The translations under genes and the position numbers were made by a program. Shown piece by piece: positions 22,551 through 36,142 of a DNA stretch of 64,000 bases. Source of the stretch: Progne subis subis (lineage: Eukaryota > Chordata > Aves > Passeriformes > Hirundinidae); NCBI GenBank assembly GCA_022316685.1, contig JAKJHU010000034.1:868001-932000 (forward strand). Reading direction: 5' to 3'. Positions within the stretch are counted from its first letter, which is position 1; each line of letters starts with the position of its first letter. The notes beneath the pieces were generated by a model. The model was not told the DNA's origin. It searched no databases and saw only the letters and a program-made list of their open reading frames with translations.

Positions 22551-25500
22551 AATAAAGCTTTAGTCTTTTGAAGCATTTCTATTTATTCCTCTATTTTTTT
22601 GCCCCACTACTAGTATATATTCTTTGGGTGTTTTATTCCTTCCTATATCATGCTCTTTGATATTACATTAAGTTGTAATCAGCCAAAATTCCAAGTTGTT
22701 TTGTAGCAGGAAAACTTTACCCACCAAAAAAAACCCCACAAAAACCCCAATGCAGTTGCCTTACCCACTTGGAGCAAAATATAGCCCAAAAGAGAATCTT
22801 CAAACAGTCTATGAGCTGCAGTGAAGGAACAGTGCTTGTAACATGCCCCAAAAAGATGTTTTCACTTGGGGAACCTGTGCTAATTTGCTCCACAAACATA
22901 AATCCCATACAAATGCAAAAGCTCCCAAGGCTTAGCAAGAAAAAATGAGCTAGAAATGAAAGGATATATCCATAGGCAGCTTATTGTACACTGCAATTTT
23001 CAATTCTCCCAGTCCTCTGGGCTTTCAGACTAGGAGTGAACACCTGTATTTGTTTTGACTCTGAATGAATCAATTCATCAGGATGCACAAAGCCCTTCTC
23101 TCCTCTCCTCACAGGAGCTACAGCCAGCCTCTCCTCTTTCCAGCTGTGGCACACACACACACCACTGCCACAACTGCATGACACCAGCTTGCATCCAGCC
23201 AAACTAATAACACAGAAGTAACTCAGATGAATGAATACTATATGTACAGACAACATGTTCTTAACAGTTTTGTGTTATAATTTCAATAATCTTAGAATGA
23301 CGACTAAAGATAACATAAAAAAACTACTTTCACAGAAGTCTTGCTGGCTTTACTTCCCCCTCACACATTTTTTTTCCCCTTAATGGATAAGCATGTGAGT
23401 AGATGCCGCTGCTTTTTTTCTGTGACATCTCAGAGTCTTAGATTTTCAGGTAGGTGTTTCTTCCCATTCACCCACTGAGATTTATTTCTGCACTGAGAAT
23501 CAACTCAAAAGATGATTTCCTTTTAGCTGTTCACCTCCTCCCTCAGATGAAAGGCAGCTTTTCAAGCAACCTAAACAGTTCCATTCATTCATTACTGTAA
23601 CTGTCACATTGTGCACATCAAAACCAAAGCACTCACTAGGATTGTCCACTGCAGGCAGAAATTGAAGCTGGACCTGATTCAGTTCTCTGAATCCATGGGG
23701 CTAAATAAAACTTTGATTTTATTAACCAAGGACAAAGTGAGTATTTAGCCATGAAATCTTGCAATTATGAGCTGTGAAAATATGGTTTTTCCTACCACCA
23801 ATTACACTGGTATACTAGGCCAAGTTTACCTTGAGGCCCATCTAGAAGCTATGACACCCATCAAGCTAATAAGAATTAGATATGGGATTAAAATGGGCAA
23901 AGTATAAAAGTAGAATAGCACTTATGCTGGAAATTTACCACAAGTTCAGTGTAAATGATTATAACCTGGTAACACAGCTTGTATTTGGGCTGAAGTCAAT
24001 GACATCTTAAAAGAGAAGTCCACTCTGATGTTATCTGTATGGACTTCCCAAAATGCTACAATGCAGCACACTGTCCAGCCACCCTTTCCAAAACAAGATT
24101 AAACACTAAGTGACTACAAGGAACAAATATCTGTAGGTGACTGCAGAAATGTGCGAGCTCTGTGACCACTACACAGGAGGAAGCAGCCCTTTGTGATAAT
24201 TAACATGCAGGTATCACAGAAGAAAACCAAGGGACAGTGAGCCCCAAGCAGATGCTGAGCCAGACCAGTGGGATACAAAGGTGGTTGAGCATGATCTCAC
24301 TTCAGAGCTGAGCAGTCTCAGCCACAGTTGACAATACTACTTGCCAAATTCTTCTTCCTCATTCCTTCCATACTAGCTATCAGAATGGGGTTAGAAGGGG
24401 TTGCAAACACAAAGATTAATTTGACACTGTAAGAGAACCACCATTTATTTCACACAAAGGACAGTGAAATCACAGAGAATGCCAGGTCAGACTGCTCATC
24501 ATCCATATTTAAGACAGCTTTGCCTGGTTGATCAACACTCACTGAAATATAAGCAAGAGACCCAGAGGACAATGAGAATAAACTTCGTATTAACCAGTGT
24601 CCTTCTAGTCCAGTTTCCACTAACATACTTGGACCTTTTTCCTCTTCTTTCCAACAGTTAAGTTCTAAAATCCTGCTAATCTGGGGAAAATGGGCCTGAA
24701 CTTATTCCCATGGTATTCAGGAAGAAATTGCCTTGAAAGTTCTTCAGATTATGCTGCTTATATGAATAGGACACATCCAATCTGGTGAAGGCAGCCTCCA
24801 GATGAATATATTTGCACAAAAACTCTGAGATTTTTATGAATTATTAGATTTTTCTAGATTTTTGTTGCTGATAAAACTTACCTTATGTTATTATGTTGTT
24901 GATAATGCTTACCAGTTTTGGCTGGTGTGATACATTTTCAACTTCAAATTGAAGCAGAAAGCAATAAAAAACCCCTAAATAGTAGTGAAAAGAAATAGAC
25001 CCTTTCTACAGGAATATTCATCATGTGTCATTAGCCATGTGTGATTAGTACCTGTGACTTTGTGCATTAGGACTGACAGCTCTTGAAACTGAGGCACCTG
25101 GTTCAATCTAAAGAAATCACACCCTGATAGCAGCTTTTTTATTTTGCCCACAGTCGTTTTATCACAAGTGATTTCACTGTCATAGCCTTTAGGAGTGATC
25201 CTGGAAGTTCACTGATGAGCAGTACTTCATATTTGACTGCACACCAAGAAACACATCATTGGATAGCAGTTATGAACTGCTTTTAGATGAGAAACATCTT
25301 TGGATCTATCCTAGACCTCACATTCAAGATGAGAACCAATGTTCTGCTACTCCTTTCCCTCTAATACAAAGGAAAAGCAGTTACTTCCATGTTAGTTCCC
25401 ATGAGCTGTACACCACCTTCGGCATGTGAGGCTGAATACAGTCTTGACCATGACCTCCCTCCTAAAGACAGCACTATAACTGACACAATCTGATGAAATG

Positions 25501-25658
25501 GTTGCATATGGTTCAGTTATCCCCACAGAGTTATGTGACAAATACAGAAATCATTCTAGTTAAAATGATGAAAAGCTAAGGAAAAGCAACCGACCCCTAA
25601 TTGCTACAGCAAGGGGCATCTGGGTTTCAGAAATATTCACTCTGTCTACAAGCTCAGC

Positions 25659-25697
25659 ACTACTATTACTACTACAGCACCAACTACTACTACTACA
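25659..25697. repeat. Imperfect ACT/CTA triplet repeat
   Basis: CTACTATTACTACTAC followed after a short break by CAACTACTACTACTAC. An interrupted trinucleotide microsatellite in intron 1, with no coding frame of interest. Confidence 0.75.
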
Positions 25698-27466
25698 CCA
25701 AACCCCAACCAAGAGTTCCATTTGAATTGATCTCATATTTTTGTTTTCTTTTAGACTTTTAAATGAGTGTATGCACATGACAAGGATACATGAAGGAAAC
25801 TAAAGACTACTTCCCCCTTCTCCCCAGTTTCTTTCCCAAAGTTCTACTTTTGAAAGCACATCTAAAATAAACCCTTTCTTCCTTACAGAAATCCCAATTA
25901 TCTGGAAATAAAAGGTCCCTGTATGCTTACAGTGAAGCAAATTATGTGCTTAAAGTAATGCAGTAAATCTCACATCTTTAGACTGTGATGATGTAGACCA
26001 CAGTCTCAGCTTCAGGGTTAAGAGAAATCAAGATAAATGGCTTATTCAAAACTGGTCCAAACTCAAAAAAACCCCCTCTCATATTTAGCATGTGTGAAAG
26101 TTAACCCCAAGAGATGAGCAGTGACAGTACTAATCCCTTTTATACAGCTGTCAACTGAATTTAGCCCCAAAATAATTTCTGCAAGTGTGACAGAGAAGGT
26201 ATACATTTCCACAGATACACACTAATGCCTTATTCACAATATCCGTCTATTGCAGCAGGTACTTAAAGCCCCCACAGCCTGAAAGAAGACAATCTGCTAA
26301 CTTATTCTTAAAGGTCATTATAAAAACTGTATATGCATGGAAGCGTACATATGCAAGACAAGGGGGAGGGAAAAAAAAGAAAACATTACATACAACTTTA
26401 TTATCACAAGTAGGAAATTAATTCAGAGTCACTCACATGCTGGTAATTTTTAATAATTAAAGAAAAACTACACCATGCTTCTGGAGTTTTACATTCATCA
26501 CTTTTCCTCTGGGAGAACATTAGCTGGCAAATCTGCAGGAAGGGGGCATTTGCAAAAATACTCCAATGACTCTTTGCCATAGAAATGTGTCTCAAAACCC
26601 AGTCTTATACTTCTGTTCCTAAAATTGCATCCCTAGACCTCATCTTTGAAGCTGCTATAATAGAATGCAAACCAATGAAATATCAGCAATCCTGAGGCTG
26701 AATAAAAAGATTACAGAAAAATGGCAGCTCCCTTAATCTTGACAGACCATGATTTGTCAAAACGTTTATAGCGATCACTCATTTATTCCCTTTGGGGCTA
26801 ACAATCAACTCCAAAATTAGCTGTCCTAAATTTAATATAAACATCACAAAATTAAAGCAAAACAGAATTAAGAACATTTTGCAGTACTTCAACATATATT
26901 TTATATACACATACATACACACAAACACTTCTAAACAAAAACCTGTGGTGTTTCTCACGCAAGTTATACAAAATTCAGTTAAATATTATGTCAATGAAAA
27001 CACTTATTTTTCATGTAATATAGGTCAAAGTGCTTAATATCTTTGTCTAGTTGTTAAGTCATCACAGATGAAAATTTTCAGGTGCAATGTTAATTTAGAG
27101 CGAAAGTCAACATAGAAACCCTGGTAAAATCATGCCAGTAAAAGAAGAATGACAGCCAAATGCAGAATTTCTACCTAAGAGCAGACAAATAGTGAGCAAA
27201 TGAGGCTCTGTGTAAGCGAGTGTGTGTGTGTGTGCCCACAGCTTGGAGACAAGGGTGTCCTTTCCAGCCCCATCTGCTACCTTTATCCAGAGGGAAGGTA
27301 GGGAAGCTTTGCGGTCTACACAACACCTATAAATATAATATGACACAACTTCAGGGTAAATTTTCCCCAAAGTCTCCTTCTGTCCTTGCAGGGGGTGGGA
27401 TGAAGGGATGTGTTCCCACCCAAGGGCAGAGGAGGCTTAACAAGAAGTTTTGGGAGGTGTAAAACC

Positions 27467-27575
27467 AGAGAATCACAGAATAGCTGAGCTTGGAAGTGTC
27501 CTCTGGAGGTCATCTGGTCCACACCCCCTGCTCAAGCAGGGTCACCTTGAACAGGTTGTCCAGGACCTTGTGGGT
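27467..27575 (-). mobile_element. CR1 LINE 3' terminal fragment, antisense
   Basis: AATCACAGAATAGC opens it, followed by the antisense CR1 3' UTR landmarks GGTCATCTGGTCCACACCCC, CTGCTCAAGCAGGGTCACCT and GAACAGGTTGTCCAGGACC. Only about 110 bp remain, the usual heavily 5'-truncated CR1 tail. The left edge is the CR1 3' end. Confidence 0.9.
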
Positions 27576-27597
27576 AGGGCCAACATCGAATATTTTA
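27574..27597. repeat. 24-bp repeat, copy A (one mismatch to copy B)
   Basis: GTAGGGCCAACATCGAAT followed by ATTTTA. It recurs with one substitution at 27885-27908. It starts where the CR1 tail becomes unrecognisable, so it may be a decayed continuation of CR1 or an unrelated small duplication. Confidence 0.65.
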
Positions 27598-27884
27598 AAA
27601 ACAGGAATGCAAAGGGAGCAAAGCACAAAGCAAGAGGCCTATCTTATCTGATGTGTGCACAAGAACAGCTCACTGACGCCCTGTGAAGTCTGAAGGGTCA
27701 CGCTTCTCCAGCATTACTACTTCTTCTACTTGTGCTGTGCAATCTGCCTCCACTACAAACCTTACCCATTCCAAAGTCAATAGCACAAGCACCTAAAAAG
27801 CCTCAATCCAAGTTTTCACTTGTACATGCAACAGGCACTCCGGAAAGCCTACAGACTGGCAAGTACTTAGAACAAACCCATTAT

Positions 27885-27908
27885 GTAGGGCCAACATTGA
27901 ATATTTTA
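27885..27908. repeat. 24-bp repeat, copy B
   Basis: Same 24-bp sequence as 27574-27597 with one C-to-T change, 311 bp away in the same orientation. The flanks differ. Confidence 0.65.
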
Positions 27909-29195
27909 TAAAGCACTAATTACTAAGGAGAATCACTTGCGCCCAAAGAGGCCTAGAGGAAATGGCATAGCCTGGCACAAACTTAAGCAGCCCTGATGGG
28001 GTAGATACTGCACAGTGTGACCAAAGGCACATGCAGTCCCAGAGAGGTCTCAGCAAAAACTAAGTCAACACCAAAACAAACTGACTACTGCAATTTCCAT
28101 GTAAACCTCTCCATGCCTCTCAGACCACTGGGAAATTAAAACTGTGTCAAGATCTGTAAAAAAATGCATCAGGAAATAATGAAGTATGAGTGTCCATGCA
28201 TCCTGCTACACCAAGGAACAACTCGCTTCCAGAAATTACAAGCTGTACAAATGTGAAATATGCACGAAGGCAAAGCGGGAAACTGGAAGTTTGAACTTAT
28301 ACACTCCTAAAAAAGATTCTAAATAAATATTAAACAATGCATTCAGACTGAAAAGAAAACCCACAGAATTCAGCAACTGAATAGCCTGTAAAATTAGCAA
28401 GAGACAACTTCTCAGGCAAAGGGTGAAAAGCAGACTTCAAGTATCCCCTCTCTTGGCTTTCCCAATATAAGCAATCTCCACCTTCATATGCCAGTGTGCA
28501 ATCCCACAGGGACTCCTATGTAATGAGATGGGGTTTTTTTTAATCCAAATCAATATATTTTCACAACAAGACTGAAGAGAAAATACGAAGGGAGAAATAG
28601 CAGATAATAAGGAAGAGAAGTCCCATCTAACATTTCTGATAAAGAAAGCTACAAAGTTGTATCTTAGGAGTCTAGGAAGCTAGTAATGAAAAAGAGACTG
28701 TGCACTCCAGTTTAGTGGTATGTAACTGTGAACATCAAATACTGATATATCTCTTTTCTGGGAAAATCCACTCAGGCTTGTCTTTGGTTTCAAGAAAATG
28801 AGCCCAGAGCACCTTCACCTTGGCACTGGCAGTGGCTCTGCATCAAGAAGCCAACTACTTTTAATCTTCTTGCATGTCTGCATGTGTCTAGTCACCCACA
28901 TGTGACTGCTGTGACAAGTATGGTCCCCAGAGGCGAGATCTAGTCAGATGTCTATGGTGCAGACAGCTAAGTCTGCTTATTAAGTCTGGGTGATTAGCTA
29001 AAGAGAAAGAAGACATCTGGAGCCATGATTCATCTGACCTATTTTAGCTGTTTACATAGCATGAAACATGTCTTCCTCTTCTTGGGTGATAAAGCTGAGC
29101 CTAGACACTGACACAGCAGGTTGTCAGCATGTGGTCAGATGATTCCCACTTACATGCCTGAGCTTATGGGGGATAGGGAGCAAAACAAACATATA

Positions 29196-29255
29196 ATAAA
29201 AAACCAAAACAAAAAAAACCACACCAAAACAAAACAACAACAACAAAAAAAAAGC
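29196..29255. repeat. A/C-rich low-complexity tract
   Basis: Runs of A with CC and C interruptions, ending in CAACAACAAC and an A run. Same class as the other A/C tracts in the window. Confidence 0.65.
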
Positions 29256-30149
29256 CCATCAACTTTATTTCAATAAGCTTTTTTGCTATTTGAACTGCAT
29301 TTTCCTCAAAATGCATCTTTGATATGCAAGTCCTCTTATGTGAATAATAATTGCCACCTAAAGCAGAGAATTAGGTTTTCAAGTGAAGCAGAAGAAACAG
29401 AAATAAATGCAGCAAAAATTACTTTTAAAATAAAGGCCAAGGACATATTGGCATTATAGCTCCTGACGCAATATGAGAGTTTAGCGTGGTATAGCTATTT
29501 AAATGCACCTAAAACAGCTGGTAGGATTTTCAGACTCAAAAGGAGATAATTGTCAATCTTATTCACAGCAATTAAATCTGTATAGGCTAAAATAGGATCT
29601 ATTGTTCCCTACAAATACCGGGATTGGAGCCAGAAGTAACTTCAAGGGAACAGAAAGCTGGCAGCTCGGGAAGGGGGTGAGAAGTGCATATTCTCTGGCA
29701 TAACAGGGCAAAAATCAAACCCACAACCAGGGACTGAAGACAAGCTCAGAGACTTGTTCATAATAATTTCTCCTTTTCTGAAAGTACCAGGGAGATGTCA
29801 GAAATTAATAGTGAAACAGATGTCAACATAGACTTATCTCAGTCCATACTCCAGACACACAGAAAAGTATCCAGCAATTTCTTCTGGTGACTGAAAAGAA
29901 GAAAGCTAGAGATTATTATTGCTATAATTAGACATTTGAGCACTACCTAGATACATACCTTTGGAGTCATTGAGCACAGGATATTTAGATAGGCACAGAA
30001 AGCTGGATAGCTCTTATTAAGAGCTGCCAATAGAGAAACAATCATTAATTGCTCAATTCAAAATGATCAGCAAGTGGCAGCAAAGGATTTGCAAATCATT
30101 TTCCAAGGACAAAACCCCTCCAGTAGCATTAAGTGATGGTTATTAAACT

Positions 30150-30150
<1 letters not shown>

Positions 30151-30197
<47 letters not shown>
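30151..30197 (+). repeat. Short CA run leading into a 39-base A tract
   Basis: ACACACAC passes directly into 39 consecutive A (30159-30197). I see no retrocopied gene or SINE body upstream and no target duplication, so it is better read as a mononucleotide microsatellite than as the tail of an insertion. Confidence 0.8.
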
Positions 30198-30200
<3 letters not shown>

Positions 30201-30509
30201 ACTAAGAGCTGGTACATGATCTTCAAAGCAGTGCACAGGCTGTCTCACACTTTTAACTGATATTAATATAATTTTCCTTCCCTTCACCCATCAACCAGCT
30301 CAGAATACCAACCTGTTCTCATCAGAGTGTATTTCAAGGGTGGGGGTAATTCTTCAATTGAGAAAAAGGAGATTCTTTACTCCACAGACTCAAGTAAGTC
30401 ACAAAATACAATCACACCACCTACTGTATAAAATTCGTGTTTCCTGAACCAGTTAAAGCACCATACTTCCTTTATGCTTTGGAGACATGCGTACGCATTT
30501 ACATATATA

Positions 30510-30510
<1 letters not shown>

Positions 30511-30544
<34 letters not shown>

Positions 30545-30545
30545 A
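30511..30545. repeat. TA dinucleotide microsatellite
   Basis: A nearly pure TA run of about 14 units within a wider A/T-rich stretch (about 30501-30592) made of CATATAT-type pieces. Self-complementary and likely length-polymorphic. Confidence 0.85.
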
Positions 30546-32060
30546 TATATCATACATATTTTATAATATATCTATCTCCCATATGTATATTTTAAACAGA
30601 GATAATCTTATTTGATTTTATTTACTGTGCAAAACATAAGAAATATAATCTGAGAGTGCTGAAATAAAATGCCCCACAGAATACAGAATAATCAGGACAG
30701 CAATTAGAAAAGAAAGATCTGAAACACAGAGGAGTCTTCCCCTACTGGGAAGAGAAAGGAAAAAAAAAATTAAAAAGCAAGCAAAAAAATTCCAGTTCCT
30801 CTGAAATGCTGATTTTATCAGTAAGCACAAAATTCAGTCTTACAAAGAAGTGATTTGGAGTAATGTGTTTCCAAACAGAAGAAATAGGCGCATCCACAGA
30901 ATGGAGAGTGGTTGCAGCAGGGGCAAAGGTGTCTCCTGCCATGCTACCTGTTGTTACACACCTCTCTCCTTTAACACGTAAATTAAAAATTGTGTGGCCT
31001 CATAGGATGAAACAAGGGAAAGAAGGGCACCTGAGTGAAGGTACAATGACTGACCTCCTCTGGGGCAGCATTACACACTCAGGGGTAAGCAAGTTGCCCA
31101 TTTAGGTCTGCAAAGAAGCCTGCAGCAGAAAATGGCAGCAATGATGTCCTTCTGCTTCCCTCCACACTGAGGCATAGTGGTGCCAACATGAAAGAAAGAT
31201 GCCAACCTGCCAATCTGACAGCCTGTGGACCTTAACGATCTGCCTTCTGATAAACTGAAACAAAACAAGAATCATTTGCTGAAGCATCTTCAGAAAGGCC
31301 TTAGCACAGCTGTTCTGCCCCTGATGTGCCAGAACTCCAAGGTAGCATTTTGGAGTAGACAGCAGGCAGAGCTATTTACATTCTTTACCTGAACATTTTC
31401 TAAAGGAGCATTGCTGTCCTGCTGTAGTACTGGGACCAGTCACCTCCAAGTAAATGCCAAAAGAATGGTCCTATTTCATGGTCTTCTAGTGTATATGGTG
31501 CCTGCTCCAACCTCAATGGTTGCTCCAGTCTCAGTTTTATCACTTGAGCTTAGATAAATATCCCTTCCCTTTTTGTAGAAGTTATTCTGGCTGGCACTTC
31601 TTTTCCCTTTTATGAAGGGAAGAGGCTTTTCCAGGAGGCTAGATCCTGAAGGAAAATTGCATGTCTTTGTTGTTGTTGTTTTGCAGGCAGTATTTCTGCT
31701 TAAGGAGGCATAGTTTTTTTCAATTACAGCAAAAAAAAAAATTACTAAAATTGCTTAATCCTCTTACTTCCACACGCATGAAACTATGCCCAGTCTTCTG
31801 GATTTACTGTACTTTTTAGACCATAACTAGCCATTGAATACAAAAAGTATTTCTGCCATAAAGACATCAATGGGAAGCCAGAGGATTAAGCAATAAGTAT
31901 GCCATGTTTCCCACTTACATATGCATACAAAAAATTCACTACACTCTATTTTCTTACCTCTGTGACAACAGTACTTCCCCCAACACGGATTTATCTCCTG
32001 CCTACCAGCACAAACTTTACTACAAGGAAAGGGGAAAAAAAAAATCTAAATGCCTAATTA

Positions 32061-32565
32061 TGACTGTTTTGATGAGGGAAGAGATAATTTTCTTCACATA
32101 GGCCCTGTATGGGGCTATGTTTTGGCTTTGTGCTGAATACAGTGATGTTAAGGGGGGGATGGTTGTTATTGCTGAGAGGTGTTTACCTCAGCCAAGGCCT
32201 TTTCTGCTTTTTGTACTGCCACAGCTGGGGAAGAGACTGAAGGTGCCTGGGAGGAGACACAGGCCAGACAGGTAACCAAAATGGGCAAAGAGATGTCCCA
32301 GACCATGTGACGTCATGCCCAGTGCATAAAATGAGGAAAAGAAGGTGGGGGATGTCTGATGTCATTTGTCTTCCCCAGTAACCATTACATACAATGGGGC
32401 CCTGCTCTCCTGGAGATGGCCGAGCACCTGCTTGCTCAAGGGAAGCAATCCTTTAATTCCTTGTCTTGCTTTGCTTGCATATGCAGCTTTTGCTCTCCTT
32501 GTTAAGCTGTCTTTGTTTCAGCCTATGGGTTTCCTCACTTTCACTCCTCTGGTAGTTGGTAGTTG
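32061..32565 (+). mobile_element. Avian endogenous retrovirus LTR, 3'-truncated
   Basis: Same family as the intact LTR at 63036-63633. Shared landmarks in order are a TGACTG start with GAGATAATTTTCTTCACA, TGGGGCTATGTTTTGG, AGCCAAGGCCTTTTCTGCTT, TGTGACGTCATGCCCAGTGC with an adjoining ATAAAAT TATA-like box (about 32326), and GTCATTTGTCTTCCCCAGTA. A 27-bp segment (32392-32418) is identical to 63394-63420. The poly(A) signal position, ATTAAA in the intact copy, is decayed here (GTTAAG, about 32499). Homology stops after about 32565, so the U5 end is missing. No target duplication can be defined. Internal retroviral genes are absent. Confidence 0.85.
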
Positions 32566-35500
32566 GCATCACTGTATAGCTATTTTTTTTTTTTTTTTGC
32601 CATTTCCTTCATCAGCCTAACAGACAATGGTACAATGTGCTTTGAAGTACATCAACTAATATTCTTTTAGAATATGGTATGCTTTGAACATGACCCAAAC
32701 ATTCAGTAGAATTTTTTTCTCTAGCGATGAAAAACTTTGTACCCAATTACATTTTGAACAGCCTCAATAATTAGTGCAAAGAGTGCTACAGTGATAATTG
32801 TATCCATTAGACTTCTGTGCTTCCAGCATTTTTATCTGCCTATGACTCCACAGTGGCCTTCAACTGGGCTTTAAATATCACAATAAAAAACACTGAACAA
32901 AAGCACTGTTATAGTTAGTCCTCAATAGTACACAGATTTTCAAAATTATCTTGATTACAGTAAGACTGATCATTTTTACTACAAAATAACAAAGAAATAT
33001 TTTGTTCGGACATGGTAACAATACTCCCCAAACTGTTTAAATCATCTCAGGCTTTGTCCTTTACAAAGTGTCTTAAAAGCACTAAGAGGGTTATCTTCTG
33101 TAACAAAGGCAGCATCATTTCATTAGGAGCCCCAAAAAAGGAGGGAGAGGAGATCACACTCAGCTTGTTTGGTCTAAGGATATTCCCTGCATCACCACCA
33201 CTCTGTAGGCATTTATAACACTCAAAGGATAATACAGTCAAACTAACATTCCGTTTGTGGGGCTGTTTTGCATATTATCATGCATGTCCTCAATCCCATC
33301 TCTATTAGGTCTCCAAAAAACACTGCAACTCTACTAAGCTTATTTACCTGAAGAATTGCTCTTTCAAAAATAAGATCACCTTTGCTTTCAATGTATTTGA
33401 TAATGTCTGTTTAATCAGAGAAAGAACTATTTTTGTCACTATGTGAGGAAAGAGATTATGCGTCTTGTCAAGTAAAGAGGTGGGCATGCTCTTAAACACT
33501 ATCACTTTGTTCAGAAGTTAATAGAAACAAGCAAGATCTCAGGGATATGAACAGAGCTTGAGACATCTCTGTGTCGTGCTTATTCCTCACCCTTCAGACA
33601 TTCTGATACTCATAGCTCTTTGTATCTTCGAAAGCTGTACAGACTGTACAGAAGCCTGAAACAGCCTAATGGAACAAACAGCTTTTCTTTCCAGCTTTGG
33701 CAGATTACAAGAATGATAAAGTTTACGAGCCTTCGGGAGCTAAATAAAAATAATGAAAACCCACAAACTAGCATGGGCAATTCTGTAAGTGAGCGGATGC
33801 ACAGAATACTACATAAACAAAAACAGAAATGAAATCTTTCCCTTCTATTGTAGCTTATTAGCATCTACCTCCCAGCCATGCAGGCCTATAGCCTACGACA
33901 TATTCCTGGTGCTTTGATGACTGCAGGATGCAGTGAAACAGGCAGAACTGCTGCTCATTAGAATACACCAATTTATTACTGATTTCAGAATATATTTCAG
34001 CTACCTCTCATATAAAATCAGAGTGCAGCTCCATTTATATTTGCTGCTGACAGAAGGTGGTGAACACGAGGACACAGCCAGCAAGCACAGACAACTCCAA
34101 GACTATTTGTCAGTGAGAGGCTCCTGCAGGAGCTCATGTTGTAGCTTGGGGTCAGTCCCCCACCAGCTTTGTTCCTGTGCCTCAGATGAGCTTTACTGAT
34201 GACACACATCTACAGGAATTTCCATTGAGAGGCAACAATTCAGTGGTAAGGTGCACAGTAACAAAATCTTCCCAGTCAGATAAAATGCAGCACAGCTTAT
34301 GCAAACCCATTTTGCTGAGGTAAAATCACCCTCTAAATAGAGCTTTCTGACATAATCCTAGCACAGTAAGCAGGACAAACAGCATGAGGAACTCTAGTTT
34401 GGGGAGAAGTGACAGAATAATGGATCTGATAACACATTATATGTAAGTAGAGAAAGTTAGATTATTTTTCCCTCCTGCATGTTCTACAGTTGTCTTGAAG
34501 TGAAAACTAAATTATATAAACTGGAGCCATCTACCAGCACCCAGCAATTAATAATAATAGTCCTTCAATTGTTTAATCAGTTTTTTATTTAGAAGTACAC
34601 CTCTAAATCTGAATTTTGTATTTGACAACAGGTATGTTTCCATTACTTCCCAAATACATATTATTAATCAGAATGTAATCCCTTTCTTCACATCTCTCAG
34701 ATGAGACAGAACTGTAAAAAACCCATTTTTTTCAAACTAAGAAACAGCCTTGTTCACCTACACAAAGGTCACACAGCCGAGGTCAAGAGACAGAAAAGTA
34801 TGCCCTTATTCTAAGTCAACCCTACCTCTCCTCCCTTCTGACCTCATACAAAGCTAGCAAGGCTGCCTTATAGTCTGTGGACTTCCCCTCACCTGTGCTA
34901 ACACCTCCAGACAGGAGGTTTAGCAAATACACTCTTCTATATAGATGTATCTTCTGAGCAGGATGACCACTGGCTGCTCCTGTTCCCTGTAGGTTTGGTG
35001 AAGTCAAGTTGAGAGAAGAGTCGGAGGGCAAAACTAGGGGTTTGCTCTCCAGTGGCTTAGGCACCCACATCTTCTGGTATCGTAAGTCAGTGTCCCCAGG
35101 CTGAACAATGACATTTCTCAGCCAGTGACAGGGTGCTGATACTCAGTGAACAGCATTTTCCCAAATACCAAACACAGAGTTTGCTACTTTCAAGACCAGG
35201 AAAACCAGTTCCACAACTCAGCATTGAAGGAGGATTGTGCAGCTGAAAACTCTGAGAACTGTGGGTTAAACCTTTAGTAGTCCTAAAAGCAGCAAAGAAA
35301 GGGACATGGCATACTGAGGCCTACATTTGAAGTATTTTTCCTACAAGTAACCAAGAAAAATAATTTTTGTTTCTTCATATACACTTACTTAGCCACTTTC
35401 AAGTTTCCTTTCTCCCAACTGTAACTAAAAATAATTACAAGTTCAACATTAACATCAGGTTCAAACAATCCCATTTTTTAGGGACAGGTCATCACCTCAG

Positions 35501-36127
35501 AGAAGATCATCCCTAGGCAAAGGACTAACAGAATCAACATCTGCCCTCCCAAGTGTCCCTAGTGCCCAACTAGATTTATTTCTGCAAGAAACTGAAAGAC
35601 CAACTTAGAGTAAGCCTGGAAAAGCAAGTGCTTTTCCTTCCTACAGTTTCACATCCCCAAGATGTTAACTGAGTTAACTGTTTTCCCATCTCTCCAAACA
35701 GGGAGTTTGTACTCTGCACCCCAGGAATGACACATGGCTGGTTTTATAGAGTGCTTCTTCTCACGCCCCTCGCCTTCTTCACTTCTATCCATTAGCTGTA
35801 GAACATAAGCCAAGGGAAGAAAGGATTATAGCAAACTTTTTCATTACCCAGCACTATCTGCATTCTCAGGACAGATTCTAATGCAGTAGAAAATAATATT
35901 AGCACCATTTTTAAAAAAGGAAAAGCTGGCTCCCACTTGGTATCTCATTTATTGGCAGATGACAGATGTTCTTAACAAACATTGTTAAAGAGAGATAAAA
36001 TCAGCAAAATTAATATGTATTTGCAACCAGCACTGCACTGAAAAAGAGCAACACCATTTTTTATGTCATATCAGTCAAACCCACAGAGGTTTACCAATCA
36101 CAACCTGCAATCACCCGGAACATATTG

Positions 36128-36142
36128 GTTGCCTTAGGCAAC
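36128..36142. promoter_or_regulatory. Candidate RFX-family X-box (perfect palindrome)
   Basis: GTTGCC-TTA-GGCAAC is a perfect 6-bp inverted repeat with a 3-nt spacer. It matches the X-box consensus GTNRCC-N(0-3)-RGYAAC recognised by RFX transcription factors, which drive ciliary genes. A CCAAT-type sequence (GGCCAATAAAAG) lies about 65 bp to the right. It sits deep in PPM1H intron 1, so it would act as an enhancer rather than a proximal promoter. Binding is inferred from sequence only. Confidence 0.4.

Larger units (their letters stand above)
18401..27466. other. Intron 1 stretch with little recognisable content
   Basis: About 9 kb of A/T-rich intronic DNA. I see an A/C-rich run at about 22498-22550, a short CA run at 23151-23162 and an ACT-triplet run at about 25659-25697. 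Small open frames (for example 20606-20809 plus and 22981-23256 minus) show no protein resemblance. Conserved non-coding elements cannot be judged without alignment. Confidence 0.6.
27598..32060. other. Intron 1 stretch: microsatellites only
   Basis: Contains an A/C-rich tract at about 29196-29255, an uninterrupted 39-base A tract at 30159-30197 and a TA repeat at about 30514-30541 within an A/T-rich region. No exon, RNA gene or transposon landmark is visible elsewhere in it. Confidence 0.6.

Noticed and set aside
30159..30197. A tract as the tail of a processed pseudogene or SINE
   Set aside because: No retrocopied gene body or flanking target duplication is visible upstream.
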